Under the pieces are notes generated by a model that saw only the letters and a program-made list of their open reading frames with translations, ran no database searches and was not told the DNA's origin. Position numbers and translations under genes: made by a program. Positions 50,985-59,767 of a DNA stretch of 64,000 nt are shown piece after piece (position 1 is the stretch's first letter; each line of letters begins with the position of its first letter). Source of the DNA: Nitratireductor arenosus (GTDB taxonomy: Bacteria; Pseudomonadota; Alphaproteobacteria; Rhizobiales; Rhizobiaceae); the NCBI RefSeq assembly GCF_009742725.1, contig NZ_WPHG01000003.1, forward strand, positions 372,001 through 436,000, in the 5' to 3' direction.

Positions 50985-51869
50985 ATGAACAGACACACCA
51001 CGAACATGCGGGCCCTGGAAATCTTCGAGGCCGTTTCCCGGCACGAATCAATCCACCGGGCGGCCGCCGAGCTCGGGGTCACCCAAAGCGCGGTCAGCCA
51101 CCAGCTTCGTAAGCTGACCGAGACGGTGGGCGAGAAGGTTGTGGTCCGGTCGGGGCGCGGCATCATGGTCACGCCGGCCGGTCGGCGCCTGGCGGCCAAG
51201 CTGCAGGTGGCGTTTACCCAGATCGAGCGGTCGCTGGCCGAAGTGGTGGGTAGCCACCGCGACGTGTTGCGGCTGGCGATCTGCAGCAGTTTCGCGCCCG
51301 GCTGGCTGATCGGCCGGCTCGGCAGTTTTTATGCCGCGCACCCCGATATCGATCTGCAACTGCGCATGTATGCCCAGGACCCCGAACTCACCGACACCGT
51401 CGCCGACGCCTTCGTAACCACCTTCCCCAAGGAGCTGGGCTTCTGGGCGATGCAGCTTCAGGCCGAAAATCTCATCGCGGTGGCCCCTGCGCCCGAAAAT
51501 CGGTTCGCGCCGCAAAGCCTGCCCTTGATCACCACGACGCTCGATCCGCTGCGTCTGGGCGGCGACTGGATCGCCTGGTCGAAAATCGCCGGCGTGGCGC
51601 TGAATGACATCCATACCGGCCGCTGGCTGCAGACGTCGCATTACCTGCTCGCGCTGGAAATGGCCAAGAACGGGCATGGCATGGCGCTTGTCCCAGACTT
51701 CCTGGCCGAGCGCGATATCGCGGCGGGACTGCTCAGGGCGCTGTCGCCGGCGCGCCTGCCGACAGATGAGGATTATTATCTGTGCATCAAGGCTTCGCGG
51801 CGCGACGAGACGGCTTTGCGGGCCTTCGAGGCCTGGTTCCGACGCCAAGTCGTCGACCAGGATGAGTGA
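50985..51869 (+). CDS. LysR family regulator (GcvA-like)
   Basis: A 294-residue LysR protein with helix-turn-helix MRALEIFEAVSRHESIHRAA and GVTQSAVSHQLRKL, and an effector domain containing LRLAICSSFAPGWLIGRLG and EMAKNGHGMALVPDF. The C-terminal RRDETALRAFEAWF is typical of the GcvA branch. Neighbours are a channel gene on the other strand and an L,D-transpeptidase gene 149 bases downstream, so a target cannot be named from context. Confidence 0.88.
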   Translation: MNRHTTNMRALEIFEAVSRHESIHRAAAELGVTQSAVSHQLRKLTETVGEKVVVRSGRGIMVTPAGRRLAAKLQVAFTQIERSLAEVVGSHRDVLRLAICSSFAPGWLIGRLGSFYAAHPDIDLQLRMYAQDPELTDTVADAFVTTFPKELGFWAMQLQAENLIAVAPAPENRFAPQSLPLITTTLDPLRLGGDWIAWSKIAGVALNDIHTGRWLQTSHYLLALEMAKNGHGMALVPDFLAERDIAAGLLRALSPARLPTDEDYYLCIKASRRDETALRAFEAWFRRQVVDQDE

Positions 51870-52018
51870 GGCAGATGAGTACGATTCAACAATGGCAATG
51901 AAAACTCATTGGACCCTACTCGATTTATAGGCGGTAATAGGTGCCGACAGATCGCATGCCAACGTTCGTGGCGGCCGCGACGGACGGCCGAGCGGCATCG
52001 AGTCAATGGGAGCAAGAT

Positions 52019-53020
52019 ATGAGCGGAACTGGCCCGAAAGGCCTGACGCGACGTGATTTCCTCGCAGGCGGAGCCGCGGCCGCGGTCGCGTTTTTTGGCG
52101 CCGAAGGGATCGCCAAGGAAGTCCTCAAGGAAATCCATGAACTGAAGCCGGGCGAATTCACCTGGCATCCCGACCGGCAGCCGGACGGCCCGGTCGCTGT
52201 GGTGGTCTCGCTGCCCGAGCAGCTTGTCCACGTTTATCGCAATGGCGTGCGCATCGCGGTCTCGACCTGTTCGACGGGCAAGAAGGGGCACGGCACGCCG
52301 ACCGGCGTGTTCGTCGTTCTGCAGAAGGACAAGCACCATCGCTCCTCGACCTACAACAACGCGCCGATGCCCAACATGAACCGGCTCACCTGGTCCGGGA
52401 TCGCCTTGCACGCCGGCAAGCTGCCGGGTTATCCGGCCTCGCATGGCTGCATACGCCTGCCGCTGGACTTTTCCGCAAAACTCTTCACCATCACCCATCT
52501 CGGCACGCCGGTGATCATTTCCGGCACCCATTCAGATCCCTGGGAACTGAAACATCCCGGCATGGTGCTCAGCGGTTACGCCGAGCATGAATTCGAGGAA
52601 ATCGAGGCGACCCTGAAGGGCAAGAAGCATCCCAAGGACTGGGCCGAGGCCGAATCCTATCCCGTCACCTCGGTGATCGCGTCTTCCTCCGGCAACGAGA
52701 TACTGCTGGTGGAAAACGGTGAGATCCTGGCGAGGGGACGTCTGACGATCAAGGGTGGCGGCAAGCTCGGCAATCATGTCTTCGTGCTGCAGGGCGCGCA
52801 TGGCGCGTCGCAGGGCATGCATTGGGCCGGGATCAGTCACAACCAGGAGGGCGTCGGCGCTTTCGCGCGCGAGGAAGACGTGCTTGTGCGCCTCACGGCC
52901 GATCATGCGTTCGTCGCCAAGATGGGCGCGCGCATGCATCCCGGCATGACGATGGTTGTCACTGATGCGCCGCTCCATCCCGACACAAGGTCGGGCAAGG
53001 ACTTCGTCATCATGTCGTGA
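52019..53020 (+). CDS. Tat-exported L,D-transpeptidase (YkuD domain)
   Basis: A 333-residue protein. The N-terminus has a twin-arginine export signal (GLTRRDFLAGGAAAAVAFFG). A YkuD domain (about 55-180) follows, with HGTPTGVF, GIALHAGKLPGYPASHGCIRLP containing the catalytic His and Cys, and FTITHLGTPVII. The last 150 residues, including a SYPVTSVIASSSGNEILLVENGEIL-type segment split over two strands, are not a domain I recognise. L,D-transpeptidases make 3-3 cross-links in peptidoglycan or attach outer-membrane proteins to it. Use of Tat rather than Sec is the unusual feature, implying folding before export. GGGAG precedes the ATG. Confidence 0.87.
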   Translation: MSGTGPKGLTRRDFLAGGAAAAVAFFGAEGIAKEVLKEIHELKPGEFTWHPDRQPDGPVAVVVSLPEQLVHVYRNGVRIAVSTCSTGKKGHGTPTGVFVVLQKDKHHRSSTYNNAPMPNMNRLTWSGIALHAGKLPGYPASHGCIRLPLDFSAKLFTITHLGTPVIISGTHSDPWELKHPGMVLSGYAEHEFEEIEATLKGKKHPKDWAEAESYPVTSVIASSSGNEILLVENGEILARGRLTIKGGGKLGNHVFVLQGAHGASQGMHWAGISHNQEGVGAFAREEDVLVRLTADHAFVAKMGARMHPGMTMVVTDAPLHPDTRSGKDFVIMS

Positions 53021-53138
53021 GTCGGCTGCGCCAAGCCGCGCTGTCGACGCGTTTTGACGCGCGGATCGGTCAGCGGTGCGGTGGCGCCCGTCCTCCAATT
53101 GTTCTGGCCGGCCCGTCCGGCAAACCGTGGAGAAAGCC

Positions 53139-53765
53139 ATGCCCAGTCTCTTGCTGAGATTTTTTGTTGCGGGAGTGACCCTTCTTGCTGGCGGCGTTCC
53201 GGCTCTGGCTCAGGATGGACCGTCCTTCGATTGCGCAAAGGCGGAAAGCGGAGCCGAAAAGCTGATCTGCGGCGATGACGAACTGGCCGAACTCGACCGG
53301 CTGGTCGCAGACCGTTTCGCGGCCGCGGTCGCTGCGGTGAAGGCTCTCGACGCTGGTGCCGTCCAGGCCGAGAAGGAACTGCATGCCTATCAGCGCGGCT
53401 GGATCAAGGGGCGCGACGAATGCTGGAAGGCCGGCGACGAAAGAGATTGCGTCGAATTCAGCTATCTGCGCCGCGATGCCGAGCTGGTCACCCAGTTCAT
53501 GCTTGAACAGCCGACCGGCACCACGACCTGGCAATGCGGGGACAGCTCGGCCAACGAGGTCGTCACCATGTTCTTCGACACGCGGCTACCCTCCGTCCGT
53601 TTCGAGCGCGGCGACAGCGTCGACACCGGCACATTGGTTCCGAGCGGGTCGGGTTCGAAATATGAAGGCAACTTCGGCCGTTCGATCTCGATCAAGGGCG
53701 ACGTGGCGACCTATCGCGATCCCGATCCGGACGGTGCCGAATACGAATGCAGGTCCACGAACTGA
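53139..53765 (+). CDS. Periplasmic LprI-like / MliC-like lysozyme-inhibitor protein
   Basis: A 208-residue secreted protein with signal peptide cleaved near ALA|QDGPS. Residues about 28-110 match the LprI pattern (SFDCAKAESGAEKLICGDDELAELD, QRGWIKGRDECW) with paired Cys. Residues 125-205 resemble the MliC beta-barrel (WQCGD, VRFERGDSVDTGTL, SGSGSKYEGN, ISIKGDVATYRDPD, YEC). Both families bind and block lysozymes, and the two are sometimes joined in Proteobacteria. GGAGAAAG precedes the ATG. It starts a short plus-strand group with an M13 peptidase and a lipoprotein; lysozyme binding is inferred from family only. Confidence 0.82.
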   Translation: MPSLLLRFFVAGVTLLAGGVPALAQDGPSFDCAKAESGAEKLICGDDELAELDRLVADRFAAAVAAVKALDAGAVQAEKELHAYQRGWIKGRDECWKAGDERDCVEFSYLRRDAELVTQFMLEQPTGTTTWQCGDSSANEVVTMFFDTRLPSVRFERGDSVDTGTLVPSGSGSKYEGNFGRSISIKGDVATYRDPDPDGAEYECRSTN

Positions 53766-53775
53766 GGAGGCCGTG

Positions 53776-55842
53776 ATGTCCCGTTTTGCCGCCGCGCTTC
53801 TGTCCGGAGCCGCCTATGCTGCGCTGTGCGGGACTACGGTGGCGCAGGAACTGTCGCCGCTCGGTCCTGACGAGATGATGTTTTCGGTCGAAAACATGGA
53901 TACCAGCGTCGATCCCAGCCAGGATTTCTACCGTTACGCCTCCGGTAGATGGCTCGACCGGGTCGAGCGGCCGCCGGATCGCGCCTCCTGGGGCGTGTTC
54001 GAAATCATGACCGAGCGCCTGATCAAGCAGATGGCCGCCGCCGCGGCCGAGGCGGGGCAGGCAGCCGCCGGTGCGCCCAAGGGCAGCGCCGTGCAGCTCG
54101 TGGGCGATTTCTACAACGCCTATATGGATGTCGAGGCGATCGACGCGTCGGGCATCGAGCCGGTGCGCGGCCTGCTCGACCGGATCGAGGCGATCGCCTC
54201 GTTGGACGACATGATCCGTTTCATGGCCGAGCAGGCGGTGATCGCGGGGCCGAGCCTGTTCGCCGTGGTCGCGCCGAGCACCGACCCCGCCGACAGCAAG
54301 CGCTACGCGATGTTCGTCGTGGGCCAGAGCTTCGGCGTCGACGAGAAATTTCTCGACATCTACCGCAATGCGCAGGGCGATCCGCGGGTGGACGCCTATC
54401 GCACCTATGTCGAAGACGTCATGACGATTGCCGGCTATGCGCCTGCCGATGCGGCCCGCATCGCCGAGACCACCCTTAAGATCGAGTTCGCGCTCTATGC
54501 CGGATTGCTGACGCCGGAGGAGGCCAACGATCCGCGCAACCGCTATGCCAAGAAGACCTATGACGAGGTGCAGGCGCTGATCCCCGCGCTCGATCTCGAT
54601 CTCTACCTGGACACGATCGGATTCGCCAAGCCGGATGCGTTCTACATGTTCGAGCCGCGCGCCCTGCAGGCCCTGGCCGAGCTCTGGCGCACCACGTCGC
54701 TCGGCGCGCTCAAGGACTATGCCGCGTTTCGCGTCATCGACAATTACAAGCCCTTCCTGACCACGGCGCTTGACGCGCCGGCAAAGGCGCTCGATCTCGC
54801 CCTCGTCGGCGCCAGCGCCGACCGTCCGCGCCAGGATCGTCTCTACCGGCTCTTCATCGACACGCTCGGCCACCCGGCTTCCCGGATCTATGTCGACGCT
54901 CATTTTTCCGAGGAGACCAGGGCCGACGTGCTCGACATGGTCGAGCGTATTCACGCGGTATTCCGCTCTCGCATCAAGACCCGCGAATGGTTGTCGGAGG
55001 AGACCCGCGCACAGGCGCTCGAGAAGGCCGCCAAATTCTATTACAAGGTCGGTTATCCGGACAAATGGATCGATTTCTCGAGTGTCGATATCGGCCCCGA
55101 CCCGGTTGCCAATATGATGAATCTCGGTGCCTTTTCGATGGCCCGCCTCGCCGAGAAGCTCAAACATCCGGTTGAGCACGACGAGTTCAATGCCTCCTCG
55201 ACGCTGCCGATCGCGGTCAATGCGGCCTACAACCCGTCCATCAACGGCTTCGAGGTGTCGGCGGCGATCGTCCAGCCGCCGGCCTATGTACACGATATGG
55301 ATGCGCCGCTGCGCTTTTGCCGCACGGGCGCGATCATCGGCCACGAAATGACCCACGGTTTCGACAGCGGCGGCCGGCGTTATGACGCCAACGGCAATTT
55401 CCGCGACTGGTGGACGCCGCAGGATGCGGAGGCCTTCGAGGCCGAGGCGCAGAAACTCATCGACCAGGCCAATGCTTTCGAGGTTCTGCCCGGCCTTCAT
55501 GCCAACGGTCCGCTGAATGTCAGGGAGAACATGGCCGATGTGGGCGGGATCACCTTCGCCTACGAGGCGTTGATGACCTATCTCGACGAACATCCGCAGG
55601 AAAATGTCGAGATCGACGGCTTCACGCCGGCGCAGCGCTGCTTCCTGGGCTGGGCCCAGCTTTGGACGATGAAGGCGGCCGAACCCTATCTGCGCGCCAT
55701 CGTCGCCGGCAACGGCCATCCGCCGAATTTCTACCGCACCGTTGCCGCGCTCCAACATGTCGACGCCTTCTACGAGGCTTTCGGGATCGAGGAGGGCGAT
55801 CCGATGTGGCTGCCGCCGGCCAAGCGGGTCCATGCATGGTGA
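53776..55842 (+). CDS. M13 family zinc metallopeptidase (PepO-like)
   Basis: A 688-residue endopeptidase of the neprilysin/PepO family with a signal peptide (cleavage near TVA|QELSP). The N-terminal part has DPSQDFYRYASGRWLD. The catalytic domain shows NAAYNPSINGFEVSAAIVQPP (substrate cleft), the zinc site GHEMTHGFD and the third ligand with ENMADVGG. The C-terminal HPPNFYR and the final aromatic position agree with the family. The length is normal. The gene has GAGGAGG before its ATG and lies 10 bases after the LprI-like gene. It probably trims short peptides in the periplasm. Confidence 0.93.
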   Translation: MSRFAAALLSGAAYAALCGTTVAQELSPLGPDEMMFSVENMDTSVDPSQDFYRYASGRWLDRVERPPDRASWGVFEIMTERLIKQMAAAAAEAGQAAAGAPKGSAVQLVGDFYNAYMDVEAIDASGIEPVRGLLDRIEAIASLDDMIRFMAEQAVIAGPSLFAVVAPSTDPADSKRYAMFVVGQSFGVDEKFLDIYRNAQGDPRVDAYRTYVEDVMTIAGYAPADAARIAETTLKIEFALYAGLLTPEEANDPRNRYAKKTYDEVQALIPALDLDLYLDTIGFAKPDAFYMFEPRALQALAELWRTTSLGALKDYAAFRVIDNYKPFLTTALDAPAKALDLALVGASADRPRQDRLYRLFIDTLGHPASRIYVDAHFSEETRADVLDMVERIHAVFRSRIKTREWLSEETRAQALEKAAKFYYKVGYPDKWIDFSSVDIGPDPVANMMNLGAFSMARLAEKLKHPVEHDEFNASSTLPIAVNAAYNPSINGFEVSAAIVQPPAYVHDMDAPLRFCRTGAIIGHEMTHGFDSGGRRYDANGNFRDWWTPQDAEAFEAEAQKLIDQANAFEVLPGLHANGPLNVRENMADVGGITFAYEALMTYLDEHPQENVEIDGFTPAQRCFLGWAQLWTMKAAEPYLRAIVAGNGHPPNFYRTVAALQHVDAFYEAFGIEEGDPMWLPPAKRVHAW

Positions 55843-55871
55843 GGCGGCTTTTCGAAGGAGAGAGCGCAGAC

Positions 55872-56186
55872 ATGAGCAACGTTGCAAAAAGAAGTTCGCA
55901 TGCGGTCATGCTGGCGGCCGTGGCCGCCATTGCCGGCTGTACGCAGACGGCGCCGCCGGACGACCAGCCGGCGCTGCGCTCGGGAAGCGCCGAGGATGAA
56001 AGGGCCTGCCTTGCGGCTGTTGCGGGGCAGACGGGAAACACGGTCTCGGTGCTCAGCTCGGAATTCTCCGAGGCGGCGACGCTGGTGATGGTCGGCGTCG
56101 GGCCGGATCGCGCGCCGTGGCGCTGCCTGATTTCCGGCGGCGTCGTGACCGAGGTGATGTCAACGGTCGACGAGGGCGCGCTTTAG
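55872..56186 (+). CDS. Small lipoprotein
   Basis: A 104-residue protein with a lipoprotein signal: MSNVAKRSSH, hydrophobic core, lipobox AIAGC with Cys at about 22. The mature part has two Cys (ACLAAV, WRCLISG) that may form a disulfide. I do not recognise the family. GAAGGAG lies before the ATG, and the gene is 29 bases after the M13 peptidase gene, so both are probably on one transcript. Confidence 0.72.
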   Translation: MSNVAKRSSHAVMLAAVAAIAGCTQTAPPDDQPALRSGSAEDERACLAAVAGQTGNTVSVLSSEFSEAATLVMVGVGPDRAPWRCLISGGVVTEVMSTVDEGAL

Positions 56187-56371
56187 ATTTCGGCCCCGGC
56201 GGCGGCCTGTCGGTACGGTCCTGGGGGGGCGATCGGCGCGGCCGCCCTGTTGCTGCTCGTCAGGCTGGCGCGGCAGGCGGCATGACCGCATCACGCGCTT
56301 CTTGGCCGCGCCGCCTTCCCGGACTATTGTCGTCGACGAGGCGGCTTTGTTGGTGAAAAGGAACTGGCATC

Positions 56372-57145
56372 ATGTTTGGCATGCTTCGCGTCCTATCGGT
56401 CTTTCTCGTCCTCTCGCTTTCGGCCGCGGGCCTTGCGCTCGCCTCCGACGCGGTCCGTCACCAGGAGGTGCGTTTCGCGGCCGGTGAGAGTTCCACCACG
56501 CTGTCCGATCGGATCCTTGGCTATGGTTCGGTCGACTATCTGCTCGACGCGCGCGCCGGCCAGACCATGACCGTCGTGTTCGAGCCCTCCAATGCCGGCG
56601 CCTATTTCAACATCTACGAGCCGGGCAAGGGGCCCGGCGAGGAAGCGATGTTCATCGGCGCGATCAACGGCAACGACTATTCGGGCGTGTTGCCCGCCGA
56701 CGGCACCTATACCGTTCAGGTCTATCTCGTGCGGGCCGCGGCCCGGCGCGGCGAGGAGGCCGACTACCAGCTTCACATCGGCATCGACGCGATGGGCGGG
56801 CAAGCGGGCGCGGCGGCGCCGTCGACCGCAACCGGCGTGGCCGAGACCGACGCGCTGGTCGCGGACACGCCCTACCACGCCACCGGCAAGATCGATTGCA
56901 CCTTTGCCGGCGACGAGAGCGTGACCAGCTGCGATTTCGGCGTCATTCGCGCCGGGGGATCGGTGGCGACGGTCGATATCACGTTTCCGGACGGCTTCAA
57001 GCGCACGCTCGACTTCGAAAACGGTGCTGTCACCAGCCCGCAATCCGGCGAGGTCATGGCCGATCGCGAGGAAGACACCACGTTCGTGACGATCGATGGT
57101 TCCGAGCACTTCGCCATTCCCGACGCTGTCATCGACGGCGGATGA
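56372..57145 (+). CDS. Periplasmic PliG/PliI-like protein (lysozyme-inhibitor fold)
   Basis: A 257-residue exported protein, signal peptide cleaved near ALA|SDAVR. Residues about 27-140 show the pattern of the g-/I-type lysozyme inhibitors: EVRFAAGESS, ILGYGSVDYLLDARAGQTM, GVLPADGTYTVQVYLVRAAARRGEEADY. This follows PliG (FRKGHSS, GYDYDTYTF, LPASGKYELRVLQTRNDARKN) closely in spacing. The remaining 115 residues hold a second beta-rich unit with a Cys pair (DCTFAGDESVTSCDF) that I do not recognise. Inhibitor function is inferred from the fold and from the similar protein at 57617. Confidence 0.7.
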   Translation: MFGMLRVLSVFLVLSLSAAGLALASDAVRHQEVRFAAGESSTTLSDRILGYGSVDYLLDARAGQTMTVVFEPSNAGAYFNIYEPGKGPGEEAMFIGAINGNDYSGVLPADGTYTVQVYLVRAAARRGEEADYQLHIGIDAMGGQAGAAAPSTATGVAETDALVADTPYHATGKIDCTFAGDESVTSCDFGVIRAGGSVATVDITFPDGFKRTLDFENGAVTSPQSGEVMADREEDTTFVTIDGSEHFAIPDAVIDGG

Positions 57146-57167
57146 GGGCGGCGCGCCGGGTTTTCGT

Positions 57168-57359
57168 TTATCCGTTTAGCCGGCGCAACCATCCCGCGAC
57201 GAATGTGCCGGCAAGGCCGGCAATGCCGAGAAGAACGAGCAAATAGCCGATCGGAAGCAGGAAGAACGGCTCTCTCAGGACGCCGTTCTCATCGACATCG
57301 CTGCCGATCATGCGAAACGCCGCCAGGCATGCGAGGCCGGCGATGATCAGGATCGTCAT
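57168..57359 (-). CDS. Small DUF3955-type membrane protein
   Basis: A 63-residue protein with two hydrophobic helices (MTILIIAGLACLAAFRMIG and PIGYLLVLLGIAGLAG) joined by a short charged loop (SDVDENGVLREPFF). The loop-helix pattern matches the DUF3955 group. No good ribosome site is seen before the ATG, so the start is the least certain part. It converges with the PliG-like gene. Confidence 0.6.
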   Translation of the reverse strand: MTILIIAGLACLAAFRMIGSDVDENGVLREPFFLLPIGYLLVLLGIAGLAGTFVAGWLRRLNG

Positions 57360-57616
57360 CAGTTTCGCGGGCAATCTTTTCTCCGGGGCTCGCTGTGGCT
57401 TTCCGAAATGTAACGCGAAGGGGTTGTGCGAAATCGCGACGCGCCGAGCCGTGAAACCTGTCCCGGATTGGTTGGGCCATAACAGGCTCGAACGTTTGTA
57501 TTCTTCACGGAAGTGTTTGAAATATGGCTCTGCGGCACCGGCCGCGGAGCCGTTGGCTCCACCATCGAGGGGGCGGGTCGAAACTTGCGACCTTGCCATG
57601 ATCGCTGGCTGCAGCG

Positions 57617-58282
57617 TCACTCCCTCAGGTAACGACCGTTGACCCAGCCGGTGAATTTCTGGTCGAAACCCGCCTCGATCCTGCACCATCTGGACTGTCC
57701 ATGCATGTCGCAGCCGAGATTGCGCACGCGATCTCCGTTGGCCAGTTCGCCGACAACCGGATTGCCGGTGCCGGGCGCCGAACGCACGTTGAGCGTGTCG
57801 TTGGCCGGTACGTTGGCCACGCGCCAGAAATCGGGCCCGCCCGAAAGTCCGTCTGCGTAGTCGGGATTCGCGGCCGCGCCGCCGCTGATGCTGATCGACA
57901 GCGCGTAGTCTGCCTCCTCGTCGCGGCGTGCCGCATTGCGCATCAGATAGACGCGGATGCGGTAGTCGCCGTCCTGCGGGAGAATGCCGGTAAAGGCGTT
58001 GCCGCCGCTCGAGCCGATATGGATCGCGGTCTCGCTGCCGGCCGGCATCAGGTTGAAATGGGCCGATGGGTTGGTGGTTTCGAACTCGATCGCCATTTCC
58101 TGGCCGGTGCCCGCGCCGAGCAGATAGTCGACGATCTCGTAACCCCGGATCGTTCCGCCGAGTGTTGTGCCGGAGGTGCCGGCTTCGAACCGGACCCTTT
58201 CCTCGCGTATCTCTTGCGCCCCGGCTTTGCCCAGTCCGAGAGCAAGCAGGGCCGCGATGGTGACGATTGAGAAAATCTGCAT
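57617..58282 (-). CDS. PliG/PliI-like protein with C-terminal SH3 domain
   Basis: A 221-residue exported protein with signal peptide cleaved near AGA|QEIRE. The N-terminal half repeats the inhibitor-fold pattern (RVRFEAGTSG, IRGYEIVDYLLGAGTGQEM, GILPQDGDYRIRVYLMRNAARRDEEADY). The C-terminal 70 residues form a bacterial SH3 domain (NVRSAPGTGNPVVGELANGD, RWCRIEAG, TGWVNGRYL), which usually binds peptidoglycan. The pairing suggests an inhibitor held at the cell wall. It is related to the protein encoded at 56372-57145 but on the opposite strand. Confidence 0.75.
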   Translation of the reverse strand: MQIFSIVTIAALLALGLGKAGAQEIREERVRFEAGTSGTTLGGTIRGYEIVDYLLGAGTGQEMAIEFETTNPSAHFNLMPAGSETAIHIGSSGGNAFTGILPQDGDYRIRVYLMRNAARRDEEADYALSISISGGAAANPDYADGLSGGPDFWRVANVPANDTLNVRSAPGTGNPVVGELANGDRVRNLGCDMHGQSRWCRIEAGFDQKFTGWVNGRYLRE

Positions 58283-58383
58283 GCGGACACTCCTTATCCT
58301 CGGCCTGGGCGATGTCGCCTGCCGTTGAACACCCGCGGCAGGCTCGCGGCATTGTGCGCTCGGTCAGCTTTTCTGCGTGCGCT

Positions 58384-58701
58384 TCAGGCGTCGCATTCCG
58401 CCGGGCTGACGCCCACGACACTCTCGTAGCGACCATTGGCGGTGACGACCTCCGCGCAGGTCTGGGTGTCGGCGTTCCACCAATAGGCGGTCAGTCCGCG
58501 CGTCCGGGCCAGCTCGTAACCTCGCAATTGCAGTTGCGTTTCACCGCCGGCTCCGCGCGCGCCGACCAGGTCGGCGATATCGACGGGCGCCGCCGGTGCG
58601 TTCACGACGCCGGGAAGCGGTTCGCCGCCGCTGCCGCCAGTGTCGGTCTGGCAGCCGAGAAGCACGAGAAGAGGCACTGCAAGAAAGAGGCGTGGAAGCA
58701 T
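58384..58701 (-). CDS. Small lipoprotein with Cys-pair C-terminus
   Basis: A 105-residue protein with a lipoprotein signal (MLPRLFLAVPLLVLLGC, lipobox LLGC, Cys17). The mature part is Gly/Pro-rich, then GLTAYWWNADTQTCAEVVTANGRYESVV with a C-terminal Cys (PAECDA). I do not recognise a named family. An extended frame reaching 58959 lacks a signal and is rejected. About 100 bases separate it from the SH3 protein gene downstream. Confidence 0.72.
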   Translation of the reverse strand: MLPRLFLAVPLLVLLGCQTDTGGSGGEPLPGVVNAPAAPVDIADLVGARGAGGETQLQLRGYELARTRGLTAYWWNADTQTCAEVVTANGRYESVVGVSPAECDA

Positions 58702-58965
58702 GATCGAATTCCCATCGGTTGTCGGCGGCGTACGAAAGGATTGAACCCGTCGGTTACCTCCATGATCGAAGACTAGCGGAGAAACGGGCGACAAAAACCT
58801 GAAATCTGTTGGCGATGGATGACCTGATTTCACCAATGCCGCCGACTGCTCGCGGCGCTTCCGGTTTGTGGGATTGTATCGGAACGCCCGACGCTCGTGA
58901 TCGGGCCGGGAACCACCGGCAGTCGAACGAAACCATCTAACGAGACCATCTAAAGACAAATGCCG

Positions 58966-59712
58966 CTAACAGGTCCCGAACCTGCCGTTGGTTGCATCGT
59001 GCGCGCCCGCCGTCTGGTGTCTCTGCGCCTCTGGCTCGGACTTAAGCGCAACACGTTCGCGCTCGACCTGGGTCATGATGTGGTCGACGATCTCCGCGTC
59101 GTTGTGCATCACGCTCTGGTCGATGAGCACCCAGTTCTGCTTTTCGCACAGTGCGCGCAGGACCCGCCGGACCTGTTGCTGGTAGGCACAGAATGCCTCT
59201 TGCGGGTCGCCGGTGAAACCGTCCCAGCGACCGATCTCGGTTTCCTTGAAGGCGCTGCGCCGTGCCCATGCCGCGCGCGGTTCCAGGTCCAGAAGCACCA
59301 CCAGGTCCGGTTCGGCGGCCTCGGTGAAGAACCCGCGCAAGTGCTCGATCTCCATTCCGCTGCGCAGATGCGCCTTGGCGATGACCCGGTAGTAGGAGCC
59401 GTCGGTGACGTGCAGCGTGTCGGTGTTTCGCGCTGCCTGATGCTCGAAATACCGTCCCGTCGCCGCGAACCAGGCCGCGAGCAGGTGGAGGTAGAAACGG
59501 GTTCCCAGAAGATCCTGGCCGGGTTCGCCGCGAATTGGCCAGAGTGCCTCCTTGATCAGCGCCAGCCTGCCGTCGGCGAAACCGTCGCCGAACGAGATGT
59601 CCTTTTTGTCGACATAGACGGCCCGCCGGCCGCGCTCGGCCAGCGCGCGCGCGAGCTTGCGGCTAATATGGGTCTTGCCCGCCCCGTCGATGCCCTCGAT
59701 CGCGATTAGCAC
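58966..59712 (-). CDS. Thymidylate-kinase-like P-loop protein
   Basis: A 248-residue protein, using a GTG start at 59712 with GAGGAG before it. The P-loop is IEGIDGAGKTH, as in dTMP kinases. Later parts have a YVDKKD segment, ALWPIRGEPGQDLL, LHVTDGSYYRVIAKA in place of the usual DR(Y/H) motif, and DLVVLLDLEPRAAWARR as in nucleoside monophosphate kinases. It is longer and more divergent than a housekeeping Tmk, and the lid region differs. It lies last in a minus-strand cassette with a flavoprotein and a nucleotidyltransferase, so a specialised kinase role is likely; substrate unknown. Confidence 0.82.
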   Translation of the reverse strand: MLIAIEGIDGAGKTHISRKLARALAERGRRAVYVDKKDISFGDGFADGRLALIKEALWPIRGEPGQDLLGTRFYLHLLAAWFAATGRYFEHQAARNTDTLHVTDGSYYRVIAKAHLRSGMEIEHLRGFFTEAAEPDLVVLLDLEPRAAWARRSAFKETEIGRWDGFTGDPQEAFCAYQQQVRRVLRALCEKQNWVLIDQSVMHNDAEIVDHIMTQVERERVALKSEPEAQRHQTAGAHDATNGRFGTC

Positions 59713-59767
59713 AAAACGTCTCCTCGAAATCCCGTCCTCGCGCCGGTCGTAGGCCGAAAGGCGCCTT

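Noticed and set aside
50709-51044. Longer start for the MscS-family channel
   Set aside because: The extension has no domain, sits before a clear signal peptide and lacks a ribosome site; the ATG at 50708 is better supported.
56187-56285. Open frame after the lipoprotein stop that reads like a membrane helix (GAIGAAALLLLVRLARQAA)
   Set aside because: It has no start codon or ribosome site and could be read only through the lipoprotein stop. It may be a remnant but I cannot support a gene.
57310-57642. Plus-strand open frame of 110 codons between the DUF3955-type and SH3-protein genes
   Set aside because: No ribosome site, no recognisable family, and amino-acid composition typical of out-of-frame GC-rich sequence.
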